Shown: positions 28,373 through 38,318 of the stretch, piece by piece
How the letters are laid out: every line of letters starts with the position of its first letter
How positions within the stretch are numbered: position 1 is the stretch's first letter
Assembly (NCBI RefSeq): GCF_022267515.1
Contig: NZ_JAKFGB010000015.1
Coordinates: 247,002-311,001, forward strand
Direction: 5' to 3'
DNA length: 64,000 nucleotides
From: Rubinisphaera margarita
GTDB taxonomy: Bacteria; Planctomycetota; Planctomycetia; Planctomycetales; Planctomycetaceae
Program-made: the position numbers and the translations under genes
The notes under the pieces: generated by a model
The model's input: the letters and a program-made list of their open reading frames with translations, nothing else
Told to the model about the DNA's origin: nothing
Database searches by the model: none

Positions 28373-29881
28373 TTACAGGTGGACGGTCACAGCTTTGGTC
28401 TGGGTGTAGTTGCGGATTGCTTCGTAGCCCATTTCGCGGCCCCAGCCCGACTGCTTGTAGCCGCCGAACGGAAGCGAGGAATCGAAGACGTTGTAGCAGT
28501 TCACCCACACGGTGCCGGCTTTGAGGCGGCGGGCGATCTTGTGGCCCAGACTGATATCGCGAGTCCAGACGGCGGCGGCCAGTCCGTACTGCGTATCGTT
28601 GGCCGAGTCGACGAGCTCATCGAGATCGTCGAACGGAACCGCGGCGACGACCGGGCCGAAGATCTCCTCGCGGATGACCTTCATGTCTTTCTGCGTATCG
28701 ACGAGCACAGTCGGCTCAATGAAGTACCCGCGATCGCCGGTCTTCTTACCGCCAACCACGGCCCGGGCTCCTTCTTCGAGACCGGACTCGAGATAGCCGC
28801 AGACGCGATTGTGCTGAATCTGCGAAACCATCGGTCCCATGTCGGTGTCCGGGTGCATCCCCGGGCCAACGCGGATCTGCGAAGCGGCTTCTGAGATGCC
28901 TTCGACGACGCGGTCAAACTGCTTCTTGTGCACAAACAGACGCGAGCCGGCACAGCAGCACTGACCATGGTTGAAGAAGATGGCGTTGGCAGCCCCCGGG
29001 ATCGCCTGTTCGATGTCGGCGTCCGGCAGAATAATGTTCGGGCTTTTGCCGCCGAGTTCGAGCGTGATCTTCTTCAGATTCGTTTCGCCAGCTGCTTTGA
29101 CGATCAGTTTGCCCACTTCAGTGGACCCGGTGAAGGCGATCTTGTCGACATCGGGATGAGCGGACAGAGCAGCTCCGGCGGTTTCGCCGTAACCGGTGAT
29201 GATATTCACAACGCCCGGCGGGAAGCCGACTTCCTGAATCAGCTGTCCGAGACGAATCGCGGACATGGGCGTTTCTTCGGCCACTTTCAGGACAATCGTG
29301 CAGCCGGCCGCGAGAGCGGGAGCGAGCTTCCAGGCCGCCATGAGCAGCGGGAAGTTCCAGGGAATGATCTGTCCGACGACGCCGACCGGTTCCTGCAGCG
29401 TGTATGAATGGAACTCTTCTCCCGGCATATAGGGAACCGACAGGGACATGGTGTTCCCCTCGATCTTTGTCGCCCAGCCGGCCATATAGCGGAACATGTC
29501 GATGGCCAGGGTGACATCGCCACCAAGAGCGGCGGCTTTCGGTTTGCCGTTATCGAGTGCTTCGATCTCGGCGAACTCTTCCATGTGCTGTTCCAGCAGA
29601 TCGCCAAGCTTCCACAGCAGTTTGCCACGTTCCGACGGCGTGGTGCGTGACCAGGGGCCGGTGTCAAAGGCCTTGCGGGCAGCCGCCACGGCGCGTTGAA
29701 CGTCTTCGCTGTCGCCCTCAGCGACAGTGGCGATGACATCTTCGCTGGCCGGGTTGATCACGTCGAACCGCTTGCCGGAAGCGGCTTCAACCCAGTCCCC
29801 GTTGATGAGAAGTTTGTGTTGTTGTTTGAGGAACTGCTCGGTGGCCGAACTGGCGCTGGGAGCTTCCAGTGTAGTGGACAT
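28373..29881 (-). CDS. NAD(P)-dependent aldehyde dehydrogenase
   Basis: 502 residues, full ALDH-superfamily length, cytosolic. It oxidises an aldehyde to the acid. Seen: QIIPWNFPLLMAAWKLAPALAAG (cofactor cradle), FTGSTEVGK, the general-base glutamate in LELGGKSPNIIL, and the nucleophilic cysteine in NHGQCCCAGSRLFV. EEIFGPVVAAVPF and LPFGGYKQSGWGREMG complete the set. Sequence style is closest to the ALDH1/2-type (betaine or retinal aldehyde-like) branch; the substrate cannot be fixed. Its own terminator lies just downstream and small lipoprotein genes lie upstream. Confidence 0.93.
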   Translation of the reverse strand: MSTTLEAPSASSATEQFLKQQHKLLINGDWVEAASGKRFDVINPASEDVIATVAEGDSEDVQRAVAAARKAFDTGPWSRTTPSERGKLLWKLGDLLEQHMEEFAEIEALDNGKPKAAALGGDVTLAIDMFRYMAGWATKIEGNTMSLSVPYMPGEEFHSYTLQEPVGVVGQIIPWNFPLLMAAWKLAPALAAGCTIVLKVAEETPMSAIRLGQLIQEVGFPPGVVNIITGYGETAGAALSAHPDVDKIAFTGSTEVGKLIVKAAGETNLKKITLELGGKSPNIILPDADIEQAIPGAANAIFFNHGQCCCAGSRLFVHKKQFDRVVEGISEAASQIRVGPGMHPDTDMGPMVSQIQHNRVCGYLESGLEEGARAVVGGKKTGDRGYFIEPTVLVDTQKDMKVIREEIFGPVVAAVPFDDLDELVDSANDTQYGLAAAVWTRDISLGHKIARRLKAGTVWVNCYNVFDSSLPFGGYKQSGWGREMGYEAIRNYTQTKAVTVHL

Positions 29882-30043
29882 GATCGTCTCTCAATCGTTT
29901 GTGGGTTGAAGAGGGAGAAATGCTCCCGCTGTGAGCGCGGAAGTCGCCATCGACGGTTGCGTACCGTCGACGCTGGACTTCCATCATTATCCGCTGATCG
30001 GTTCGCGATGCAAACTTCAACGGGAAATTCGACCGTTCGACGC

Positions 30044-30208
30044 TTACTGCACCGTGCCCTCGTTCGTCACGTCGGCTGCGTCGACACCATCGCCATGGGG
30101 ATTCACGTCGGCGGCCTCCTGGCCACCCCCACAACCCAGCGTCACGCCGAGCAGCAGAACCGAAAGACAGCAAAGAGTTCCCAGGCGGCTGAAAAACGAA
30201 TTGATCAT
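30044..30208 (-). CDS. Small lipoprotein (54 aa), unknown
   Basis: MINSFFSRLGTLCCLSVLLLGVTLGC is a lipoprotein signal peptide with lipobox GVTLGC. The mature part is only about 29 residues, acidic and Gly/Asp/Glu-rich. The ATG at 30208 has AGGA 10 bases upstream; a longer frame to 30280 lacks support. Tiny lipoproteins with short acidic tails are common in planctomycetes. A similar one is encoded 136 bases upstream on the same strand. Lipidation would use the Lgt-Lsp-Lnt path, and lnt is in this window. Confidence 0.75.
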   Translation of the reverse strand: MINSFFSRLGTLCCLSVLLLGVTLGCGGGQEAADVNPHGDGVDAADVTNEGTVQ

Positions 30209-30344
30209 GACAGAGGCATCCTCGCAGAAATGACAGAAATCGGGCCTCGATCGGCAAACCTGCACGAATCGACCCAACAATATATCTCGATGCTACGAGG
30301 TCGTGTTGATTTGTCAATCAATCCGTCCGAGAGCTCCGGAAGCC

Positions 30345-30512
30345 TCAGTAAACATTCCCGTCATCCCGGTCGGTGCCGGGATCGCCGACCGGCTCGGGGC
30401 CATCATCGACCGGTCCCGGCGAAGGGTCGCGATTCTCGCAGCCCGTCGTGAGAAAGAGGAAACTCGCCATCAGACCGCACAGCAGGGTTTTCGATTCGAA
30501 GAACTTGAACAT
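30345..30512 (-). CDS. Small lipoprotein (55 aa), unknown
   Basis: Translating the minus strand from ATG 30512 gives MFKFFESKTLLCGLMASFLF, then LTTGC: a short signal peptide with lipobox LTTGC. The mature part is about 31 residues, a Pro/Gly/Asp-rich tail (SPGPVDDGPEPVGDPG) ending DDGNVY. No strong ribosome-binding site is seen. It resembles in design, but not sequence, the lipoprotein at 30044. The two may form one transcript with the TPR gene upstream (118 bp away). It is short enough to be missed by a 60-codon cutoff. Confidence 0.68.
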   Translation of the reverse strand: MFKFFESKTLLCGLMASFLFLTTGCENRDPSPGPVDDGPEPVGDPGTDRDDGNVY

Positions 30513-30630
30513 GATGCGAACTTTCGCAGAGAGGCCGAGGATTCGATTGCCACGAGGACGTGGAGTTCACGCCTGATGAAACACCAGCTTCGATGCTATG
30601 ACAGGCCAGTTCGAAGTCAACGGGGCTTCT

Positions 30631-32418
30631 CTACGACGTGGACGTCAGATCGTTCCGCAGGTCAGCAATCACGCGTGACCAGTCGCCCCAGGCCGGCTGA
30701 CGATACAATCGCATTGAAGGGTACCAGGGCGAGTCACTCCGGTTGAGGTGCCACCGCCAGTCGGGAAGCCAGGGCAGCAATGCCCAGGTCGGTCGCCCCA
30801 TGGCTCCGGCCAGATGAGCGACCGCGGTGTCGACGGTGATGATGAGATCCAGCTGGTCGAGCAGGGCAGCAGTCTCGGCGAAGTTCGTTAGCGGAGGCGA
30901 TGAAGTTTGCATGGACGCCGGCCAGCCGGAGAGTTCGTCACCCGTCGCGTCAATCTGCAAGCTCACCCATTCCACGCCGCTGATTTCGGCCAGCGGAAGC
31001 AACGTCTCCAATGCCAGCGAGCGAACATGATCCTGCGCCTGAGCCGCGTTGCCGCGCCAGCAGAGACCAATTTTCCGATCGGCTCCCGTCGACTGCCCGG
31101 CATTGCCAGCAGGTTGACTCATCGAAGCCGGGGCCTGCAGATAGGGGGCAGCCATCCCGATCTCATCGATGCTTAAGGAGAATCGGGCTCCACTGCTCAT
31201 CAGCGGGAACTGGAAATCGGCTTGCGGCAGCGGATCGTCTTCCGAAAGAAACCGGTCCGCAAGCGGGAGGCCGTTCACGCGGGAGCCATTGAACAGACGC
31301 AGCATTTCGGCGGGAACACGGAAAATGGTCACGGCTTCGGACCGCTCGCGAATCAGCGGCAGAAAGCGGGCGAACATCAGGATGTCGCCGTAACCCTGAT
31401 CGCAGGCAATGAGCAGTTTTTTCCCGGGAATCGGCTCGCCATCCCAGAGCGGCAACTGCTGCAGATCGTCCTGCTGAGGGATCAGTCGCAGGCGATTCTC
31501 GTAGTCCGTCCAGCCCTCCTGATACCGCTCGGTCAACAGGAGTGTACTCCCCCGATTGAACGCCGCGAGCGTCAGTTCAGGATTCAACGCAATCGCCTTG
31601 CTGAACGAGTCGATGGCTTCGTCACACCGGTGTGCGCTTCGCTGAGCGATCCCAAGATTGTTAAGGATCTCGGCTGACTTCGGGGCCTGCTGATGCGCCT
31701 GCTCGGCTGCTCGAATCGCATCCTCGATACGCCCGACGTGTTCGTACAGAAACGACAGGTTCGAGAGAAGCGCCATGTTGTCCGGCTGGCAGGCAAGCAC
31801 GTCCTCGCTGAGCGTGATCGCCTGGACATAATCGTGCTGCTGAGCCGCCACGTAGGCGAGCTGGGTTTTCCACTCAATCTGAGTTTCTGCGGAGAGCGTG
31901 CCCGTTTCGAGCAGCTGGCCGATCTCCCGTGCGGCTTCGTTCCACTGTTCGGTCGAAACGAGGGACTGCATCCAGTCCTGGCGACACTGCAGATCATCGG
32001 GCAGCAGACGGACCGCTTCGCGATAGCACTTTTCAGCTTCGCGGCGATAGTTCATTTCCCACAGCAGCTTCCCGAGGTTCTGCCACGCCTGGGGATAATC
32101 CTGATTGGCCTTCAACGCCCCTTGAAAGGCCTTGACAGCTTCCTGCCGCTTGCCGAGCGACTGGTAGGCGACGCCGAGATTGTTGTGCAGATCGGCAATC
32201 TCCGGGTGACGCTCGACAATCGGCTGGAGATGCTCGACCGCCTGGGCGGCATCTCCCTTCTGCAGGAGCAGGGTGCCGAGCAGATAGCCGACGTTATCAT
32301 CGGGTGTGGAGTCCAGCATTTTGCGGTACATCTTCTCAGCGGTTTGCAAATCGCCGTGTTGATGTGCCTCAGTGGCTTGCGAGAGTTGTTGATCTCGTGA
32401 AGAATCGCCCATAGTCAT
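30631..32418 (-). CDS. TPR protein with C-terminal GT9/heptosyltransferase-like domain
   Basis: 595 residues from ATG 32418 (ATG 32412 is equally possible). The N-terminal half holds eight or so tetratricopeptide repeats: for example AEKMYRKMLDSTPDD, ADLHNNLGVAYQSLGKRQEAV, AWQNLGKLLWEMNYRREAE, EILNNLGIAQRSAHRCDEA. The C-terminal 250 residues contain LLIACDQGYGDILMFARFLPLI, IGLCWRGN, RSLALETLLPLAEI and DLIITVDTAVAHLAGAMGRPTWALLPWLPDWRW, the pattern of the TPR-linked GT9-like domain. It may be a peripheral glycosyltransferase or a scaffold that has lost activity. It is divergent from the LRR lipoprotein. Confidence 0.85.
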   Translation of the reverse strand: MTMGDSSRDQQLSQATEAHQHGDLQTAEKMYRKMLDSTPDDNVGYLLGTLLLQKGDAAQAVEHLQPIVERHPEIADLHNNLGVAYQSLGKRQEAVKAFQGALKANQDYPQAWQNLGKLLWEMNYRREAEKCYREAVRLLPDDLQCRQDWMQSLVSTEQWNEAAREIGQLLETGTLSAETQIEWKTQLAYVAAQQHDYVQAITLSEDVLACQPDNMALLSNLSFLYEHVGRIEDAIRAAEQAHQQAPKSAEILNNLGIAQRSAHRCDEAIDSFSKAIALNPELTLAAFNRGSTLLLTERYQEGWTDYENRLRLIPQQDDLQQLPLWDGEPIPGKKLLIACDQGYGDILMFARFLPLIRERSEAVTIFRVPAEMLRLFNGSRVNGLPLADRFLSEDDPLPQADFQFPLMSSGARFSLSIDEIGMAAPYLQAPASMSQPAGNAGQSTGADRKIGLCWRGNAAQAQDHVRSLALETLLPLAEISGVEWVSLQIDATGDELSGWPASMQTSSPPLTNFAETAALLDQLDLIITVDTAVAHLAGAMGRPTWALLPWLPDWRWHLNRSDSPWYPSMRLYRQPAWGDWSRVIADLRNDLTSTS

Positions 32419-32495
32419 TCGGATCGCCTGCAGATTGTTTGTCGCCGTTGATTCGTATCTCGCCCGCATTCTAATTCATCGGGAAGTTCTCACAA

Positions 32496-33434
32496 ATGCT
32501 GCGTTCCGCCGCTCCCGCATCTCTTCTTGTTCTCGCCCTTCTGTTGCTCACGCCCGGTTGCGACTCGGCTCCGAATGAGCAATCCGATTCGGCATCGCCT
32601 TCAGAACCGGCTCCGATGCCGGTGGCCAAAGCGATCGACGGAACCCCAGAGATCTCTATCGCCACGCTGCGGAAGCGGCTCGGTGCGAATTCTCAGGCAG
32701 AGTTTCAGAAGGCTGGCGGCCGCATCATCGCCGCGAACCTGGCTCGCTCCGGCGTGACCGATCTGGAACCGCTCAAAGGACTTCCGTTGAAGTACCTCGA
32801 CCTCACCCTGCTGTCGATCGACGATCTTTCACCCCTCGCAGGGATGCCGCTGGAAGAACTGTTTCTGGAAGGGACACAGGTCACCGATCTGTCGCCGCTG
32901 AAAGGGATGCCGCTGCGGGTGTTGCGACTGGAACACACGCCAGTAAAGGACATTTCTCCACTGGCCGGCATGGAGCTCAATCGACTCGGCCTGTTTGATA
33001 CCCAGGTGGAAGACATTTCGGTCGTCAAGGACATGCCGCTGGAGACGTTATGGCTGACCGAGACCCCCGTTAAGGACATTTCCGTCCTCAAGGGGAAGGT
33101 GATCGTGAGTCTCGATATCGAAAAGACATCCATTTCGGATCTGTCACCGCTGACGGGCAATCAGGAACTCAAGCGGCTCAACATCGCACACTCAGAGGTC
33201 ACCGATCTGCGTCCGCTCGGAGGACTCCGTCTGGAACGTCTGATCTTCACACCGGAGAAAATCCAGCAGGGCATGGACGTCGCCCGCACGATGCTTTCAC
33301 TCCGCGAGATCGGTCGCTCGTTCGAAACCATGATGGAACCTGCCCAGTTCTGGGCCACGGAAATGTCGAGTAGTCCTCCTGCTCCCGAGTCGACCTCAAC
33401 TCCGGTTCCTGAGGGGACATCCGCTGGGGAGTGA
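32496..33434 (+). CDS. Leucine-rich-repeat lipoprotein
   Basis: 312 residues. The signal peptide ends LLLLTPGC (lipobox), followed by a low-complexity Ser/Pro/Glu linker. Seven or more leucine-rich repeats of about 20-23 residues run from about residue 85 to 255, with the consensus L-x-x-T-x-V-x-D-I/L-S-P-L-x-G-M-P-L-x-x-L. The C-terminus is a short helix and a Pro/Ser/Thr-rich tail. The repeats form a curved solenoid for protein binding, here probably on the periplasmic side of a membrane. The partner is unknown. It converges on the FAD/Rieske gene with an 8-base gap. Confidence 0.88.
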   Translation: MLRSAAPASLLVLALLLLTPGCDSAPNEQSDSASPSEPAPMPVAKAIDGTPEISIATLRKRLGANSQAEFQKAGGRIIAANLARSGVTDLEPLKGLPLKYLDLTLLSIDDLSPLAGMPLEELFLEGTQVTDLSPLKGMPLRVLRLEHTPVKDISPLAGMELNRLGLFDTQVEDISVVKDMPLETLWLTETPVKDISVLKGKVIVSLDIEKTSISDLSPLTGNQELKRLNIAHSEVTDLRPLGGLRLERLIFTPEKIQQGMDVARTMLSLREIGRSFETMMEPAQFWATEMSSSPPAPESTSTPVPEGTSAGE

Positions 33435-33442
33435 GATCGGGA

Positions 33443-34969
33443 CTACTGTGCCGACCCTGCTGGATTCTTCTGTTCCAGATCTGTCGACGGCGGCCCATAG
33501 AGGCGTTTCCCACAGGCGTTGAAGCGTCCGCCGTGAACCGGGCAGTCCCAGGTCTGTTCGGCTGCGTTCCAGTGGACGACGCCTCCCTTATGGGTACAGA
33601 TGGGACTGGAACGATGTTCGCAGCCCTGCCGGTCGCGGCAGATCGCCACGAACTCGCCATCGACCTTGCCGACCTTACCCTCGCCGGGGTAAAGCGAATC
33701 AGGATCGATTTCGTCGGCGGGCAGGATGCGTTCTGAATAACTTCGCGCGGCCGCCACGTGCTCTGTCGCCAGGTTCTTGAGGCCATTCAGACCGAACCGA
33801 GCGGGCGAGAGTTCGTCCTGCAGCGGTGTGCGGCGTCCCTGAATCTGGTCGGCAATCAGCCATCCGGCAGCGGTCCCCCAGGTCAGTCCGACCCCACTAA
33901 GCCCCGTGGCGATCCAGATGTAATCGTGGCCAGGGACTTTTCCGATAATCGGCAACCCATCGACGGGCTCGAACAGCTCGGCACTCCACCGCGAGATGAT
34001 GTTCTCGACCTGGTATCGCCGGTAAACATAGTCTTCCAGTTTCTGCATCGCCTTCAGCGGGTCGCCGTCCCCGGTATGGTGATCGCAGCCCCCGATCAAC
34101 AGAACGCCGGGATCATCGTCGGAGGCGTGTCGCGTGTAGAAATAGGGTGATCCATTATCCCAGTAGAGGGCATCTTCCGGGGGATTACTGACACGAGCCG
34201 CGATCACGTAACTCTGATGCGGCGGGATCTGGGCATCGATCCGCAGTGGCGGCGTCATGTTGAAATGCACCGCGGTAACCAGCTGATTGAACGCGACCGA
34301 TCCTGAATCGGCCCGCAGCGTACGATCATTGGAATCGAACGAGGGTTTGATGAACGTTCCTTCAAAGATTTTTCCGCCTGCTTCCGTCACGATCTCGGCG
34401 AGACGTTTCAGGTAGCCAAGGCAGTGCATGCGACCGAAGTTCTCCATGCGATACCCGCAGGCGGCATAGGGGAGCGGAAGAGACTGTTCCAGCCATTCGA
34501 CATCCAGACCAATCCGGGCGGCGGCTTCGAACTCACTCCGCATCTCGTCCCGGTCTTCGGCGTACTCCGAATAGTAATAAGCGGGCACACGCTTGAAGTG
34601 CGCCTGGCCGCCACTACGGGATTCGATGGAGCGAATCGCAGTCTGCCGCAGACCGATGTATTGCTGTGCCTTATCGGTACCGAGTCGCTTGAGAAGGGCA
34701 TGCGGACCCATTTCCGGATCGGCATCGACATGTCCGCTGCTGCCTCCCGTCGTCCCGGCTCCAATGACTGAAGCCTCAAGAACGGCCACTTTCATGCCCC
34801 GGGCGAGCAATTCCAGAGCGGTCGACAGCCCCGTAATGCCACCCCCGATAATCGCCACATCGACCGAAAGATCCTCGTCGAGCGTCGGATATCTCTGCTC
34901 CAGTGGAACCCAGTCGGGAATATTTGCCTGCTGCCAGTAGGAATGATGGATGCTTTTGATGTCGCTCAT
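33443..34969 (-). CDS. FAD-dependent oxidoreductase with C-terminal Rieske domain
   Basis: 508 residues. The N-terminal DAO-type FAD domain opens VDVAIIGGGITGLSTALELLARG, and IWIATGLSGVGLTWGTAAGWLIADQI closes the FAD fold. The last 100 residues are a Rieske [2Fe-2S] domain with C-x-H-x15-C-x2-H (CTHKGG...CPVHGGRF). Such fusions move electrons from an amine-type substrate through FAD to a quinone or acceptor; the substrate is unknown. AGGAAGG lies about 10 bases before the ATG. It is divergent from polA across 401 bp. Confidence 0.92.
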   Translation of the reverse strand: MSDIKSIHHSYWQQANIPDWVPLEQRYPTLDEDLSVDVAIIGGGITGLSTALELLARGMKVAVLEASVIGAGTTGGSSGHVDADPEMGPHALLKRLGTDKAQQYIGLRQTAIRSIESRSGGQAHFKRVPAYYYSEYAEDRDEMRSEFEAAARIGLDVEWLEQSLPLPYAACGYRMENFGRMHCLGYLKRLAEIVTEAGGKIFEGTFIKPSFDSNDRTLRADSGSVAFNQLVTAVHFNMTPPLRIDAQIPPHQSYVIAARVSNPPEDALYWDNGSPYFYTRHASDDDPGVLLIGGCDHHTGDGDPLKAMQKLEDYVYRRYQVENIISRWSAELFEPVDGLPIIGKVPGHDYIWIATGLSGVGLTWGTAAGWLIADQIQGRRTPLQDELSPARFGLNGLKNLATEHVAAARSYSERILPADEIDPDSLYPGEGKVGKVDGEFVAICRDRQGCEHRSSPICTHKGGVVHWNAAEQTWDCPVHGGRFNACGKRLYGPPSTDLEQKNPAGSAQ

Positions 34970-35370
34970 TGCCCAAGCCCTTCCTCTAAACGTAATTGAC
35001 GTCCTCGCAGGACGCGGCTGCAGGCGCAGTTTGCCTGCGGTTCTGACAAACTGGCTAACTTCCGCAAACCATGTGCCGTTTCCGCCAGGGGCAATATCCG
35101 CGTTTCAGCGCCTCTTTGTGCTGCTGGGGCCGTGCTGAGTGTTCTGTCTCTACATCCCTGCAGACAGCGGAGAGAGCAGTTCGGACGTTCATGATCCAGC
35201 AACCCGATTCATCGAAGTTTCTGAAGACTCCCTCTGGCGAGACTGGTCACTACAATGGTCCGACGTTGAGGTCAGGACCTGTTCGGAGTAAGTTCGCTCG
35301 TTCTGACTGCTGAACCGACTTGCCGTTCTGAACGTTTTCCGCTCTCTCTCTGATTGCCATCGGCTCTGCT
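34970..35370. other. 401-bp divergent intergenic region before polA
   Basis: Contains two small hairpins, CGTCCT-CGC-AGGACG at 35000-35014 and GCAGGC..GCCTGC at 35020-35038. Nothing else is recognised. Confidence 0.5.
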
Positions 35371-38151
35371 ATGCCTGAAACGGTCTACATCATCGACACC
35401 TTTTCGCTCATGTTTCAGGTGTTTCACGCCATTCCGCCGATGACGGGACCGGCCGGACAGCCGACGAATGCCGTCTTCGGCTTCACCCGCGATCTGTTCA
35501 TGATCCTCCGGAAGAAGCCCGGCTATCTGCTCTGTGCTCTCGATTCTCCCGGTCCCGGATTGCGGTCCGACTGGTACCCCGACTACAAAGCGCAACGTAA
35601 GGAGATGCCGGAGGATCTCGCCCCGCAGATTCCGATGATCACCGAGGTCATCGAAGGCTTCGGGATTCCAGCCGTCACTCACGCCGGCTGGGAAGCGGAT
35701 GATGTCATCGCGACCGTGACCCGCCAGGCCGAAGCCGCCGGGATGGAGGTCTGCATCGTCTCGACCGATAAGGACTGCCGACAGCTGCTCAATGAACACG
35801 TCAAAATGTTCAACTGCCGCAAAGGAGAATACTTCGGTCCACCCGAGTTGATGGAGACGTGGAACATCCGTCCGGAGCAGGTGATCGATTTCCAGGCGCT
35901 GGTCGGCGATTCGGTCGATAACGTCCCCGGCGTGCCGCTCGTCGGGCCGAAGAAAGCGACCGCACTGCTCGAACAGTTTGGCGATCTGGAGGGCGTGCTC
36001 GCCAATGCCGAGAAGGCTCCGGGGAAGAAGCTGCGCGAGAATCTGGTCACCTACGCCGATCAGGCCCGCATCAGCAAGAAGCTCGTCACGCTGAGCACCG
36101 AACTCCCGCTCGACTTCAATCTCGAAACTGCCCGTGTCGGCAACTTCGATGTCGATGCCCTGCAGCAGATGTTCCTCGATTTCGGCTTCCGCAAATTCCG
36201 CGACGATCTCTATGACCTCGCCGGACTCGGTGACGGGGACGTTCCGCAGGATATTCCACCTGCGAAGAAAGTGGGCCAGCGGTCGCTGTTTGATGCCGCA
36301 GGCAACGCGGCTCCTTCAACGTGGCGAGCCGAGGTGAAACCGATTGAGAGCAGTCACGACTGGGTTCTCATCCGCGACGAGGACGAGTTCACCGAGTTGA
36401 TTACTCTGCTCGGTCAGGCCAAAGAGATCTGTATCGATCTGGAAACGACCGGGCTCGACGCGATGCGGGCGGAGATTGTCGGCTGGGCCGTCAGCATCGA
36501 TCCGGCGACCGGGTACTACATCCCCGTCAAAGGGCCGGCGGGTCAGTTCACGCTCGATCCGCAACAGGTTCTCGACGCCTTCCGTCCGCTGCTGGTCGAC
36601 CCCGACATCGCGATCAGCAATCAGAACATCAAATACGACCTGCTCGTCTGGAAGCGGCTCGGCATCGAAGTTGTGAACATCGGCATGGACTCGATGGTGG
36701 GGCATTATCTGCTCGACGCCGGGGCTCGCAGTCACGGTCTCGATTCGATGGCCGATGAGTTTCTGAAGCACCGTATGATTCCGATCAAGGATCTCATCGG
36801 CACGGGCAAATCGCAGAAACGGATGGATGAGATCGACGTCGAACAGGTCGCCGAGTACGCCGCCGAAGATGCGTGCATCTCGCTTCGGCTCTGTCATCTC
36901 ATCCGCAGCCAGCTTGAAGAGCAGAACCTGTGGACACTCTACACCGAGCTGGAGCGCCCGCTGATTCCGATTCTGGCTCAGATGGAATTCGACGGTATTC
37001 GGGTCGATGACCGGGAGCTGTTCGAACAGAGTCGTCAGGGCGAGGTTCGCATCAATGAACTGCTCGAAGAGCTGAAGGAACAGGCGGGCCGTGAGTTCAA
37101 TCCCGACTCCCCCAAGCAGCTGCGGGAAGTCCTGTTCGATGAGATCGGCCTGCCGGTGCAGAAGCGAACGAAAACCGGGCCGAGCACCGATCAGTCCGTG
37201 CTTGAGAAACTGGCGCTGATGCATCCGCTGCCGGCGAAGATCATGGAGTATCGGCAGCTGGCCAAGCTGAAGGGGACGTATCTCGACGCACTTCCGAAAC
37301 TGATCCATCCCGAAACGGGTCGCATTCACGCTTCGTTCAATCAGGTGGTCGCCGCGACGGGGCGGCTCAGTTCCAGCGATCCGAACCTGCAGAACATCCC
37401 GATCCGCACCGCCGAAGGCCGCCGGATTCGCAAGGCATTCATCCCCGGGGAACCCGGCTGGAAACTCCTCTGCTGCGACTACTCCCAGATCGAACTCCGC
37501 ATGCTGGCCCACTTCAGTGGAGACGAGGCGCTGCGGGAAGCGTTCCAGACCGGCATGGACATTCACACGGCTGTCGCCTGCGAAGTCTTTGAAGTCGATG
37601 AAGAACACGTCGATTCCGATATGCGTCGCGTCGCCAAGGCCGTGAACTTCGGCGTCATCTACGGGCAAAGTCCGTTCGGTCTCGCCGCGGCTCTCAACAT
37701 TCCGCATGAGCAGGCGGCTGAGTTCATCAACAATTACTTCGACCGCTATCCGGGTGTTGAGAACTTCATTCACAGCACCCTCGAAGAATGTCATCGAGCC
37801 GGGTACGTCTACACGGTTCTCGGCCGCCGCCGCCCGATCACCGGGATCAAGAACGTGACCGGCCGCAACCGCAACATGCCGGAACGCACGGCGATTAACA
37901 CCGTGATCCAGGGCTCAGCGGCTGACCTGATTAAACAGGCGATGATCAACATCCACAACCGCCTGCAGTCTTCCGACCTGCAAAGCCGCATGCTGCTGCA
38001 GATCCACGACGAACTCGTCTTCGAAGCCCCGGTCGGAGAGCTGGAAGAACTGTCTCAACTCGTGAAGACCGAGATGGAAGCCGCGATGGAACTCGATGTC
38101 CCTCTTCTCGTCGACATGAAGCACGGCGACAACTGGCTGGACGCGAAGTAG
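35371..38151 (+). CDS. polA: DNA polymerase I
   Basis: 926 residues, full three-domain enzyme. The 5'-3' exonuclease/flap domain (about residues 1-290) has YIIDTFSLMFQ, WEADDVIATVTRQA and VDNVPGVPLVGPKKA. The 3'-5' proofreading domain (about 340-520) has ICIDLETTGLDA and a DEDD-type YAAEDACISLRL, so proofreading looks active. The polymerase domain has motif A DYSQIELRMLAHFSGD, motif B RRVAKAVNFGVIYGQSPFG and motif C QIHDELVFEAP. The motif B phenylalanine is the usual one that discriminates against dideoxynucleotides. It fills gaps after Okazaki primer removal and excision repair. Single gene, no operon partner. Confidence 0.97.
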   Translation: MPETVYIIDTFSLMFQVFHAIPPMTGPAGQPTNAVFGFTRDLFMILRKKPGYLLCALDSPGPGLRSDWYPDYKAQRKEMPEDLAPQIPMITEVIEGFGIPAVTHAGWEADDVIATVTRQAEAAGMEVCIVSTDKDCRQLLNEHVKMFNCRKGEYFGPPELMETWNIRPEQVIDFQALVGDSVDNVPGVPLVGPKKATALLEQFGDLEGVLANAEKAPGKKLRENLVTYADQARISKKLVTLSTELPLDFNLETARVGNFDVDALQQMFLDFGFRKFRDDLYDLAGLGDGDVPQDIPPAKKVGQRSLFDAAGNAAPSTWRAEVKPIESSHDWVLIRDEDEFTELITLLGQAKEICIDLETTGLDAMRAEIVGWAVSIDPATGYYIPVKGPAGQFTLDPQQVLDAFRPLLVDPDIAISNQNIKYDLLVWKRLGIEVVNIGMDSMVGHYLLDAGARSHGLDSMADEFLKHRMIPIKDLIGTGKSQKRMDEIDVEQVAEYAAEDACISLRLCHLIRSQLEEQNLWTLYTELERPLIPILAQMEFDGIRVDDRELFEQSRQGEVRINELLEELKEQAGREFNPDSPKQLREVLFDEIGLPVQKRTKTGPSTDQSVLEKLALMHPLPAKIMEYRQLAKLKGTYLDALPKLIHPETGRIHASFNQVVAATGRLSSSDPNLQNIPIRTAEGRRIRKAFIPGEPGWKLLCCDYSQIELRMLAHFSGDEALREAFQTGMDIHTAVACEVFEVDEEHVDSDMRRVAKAVNFGVIYGQSPFGLAAALNIPHEQAAEFINNYFDRYPGVENFIHSTLEECHRAGYVYTVLGRRRPITGIKNVTGRNRNMPERTAINTVIQGSAADLIKQAMINIHNRLQSSDLQSRMLLQIHDELVFEAPVGELEELSQLVKTEMEAAMELDVPLLVDMKHGDNWLDAK

Positions 38152-38318
38152 GGTGAGGGTCCACTCCCGTGGTGTGAGTCTGCAGGCTGGGATAGCCGTC
38201 CGGGTTATTCCCGACGCACCAGCAATTGGACGGGGCGCGCCAGCGACACGAGGCAGCGCACTCCGCGAATTATCTGGGGAAATCATCTGGTCTTTGTCGA
38301 TCCAGAGTCCATGACAAC

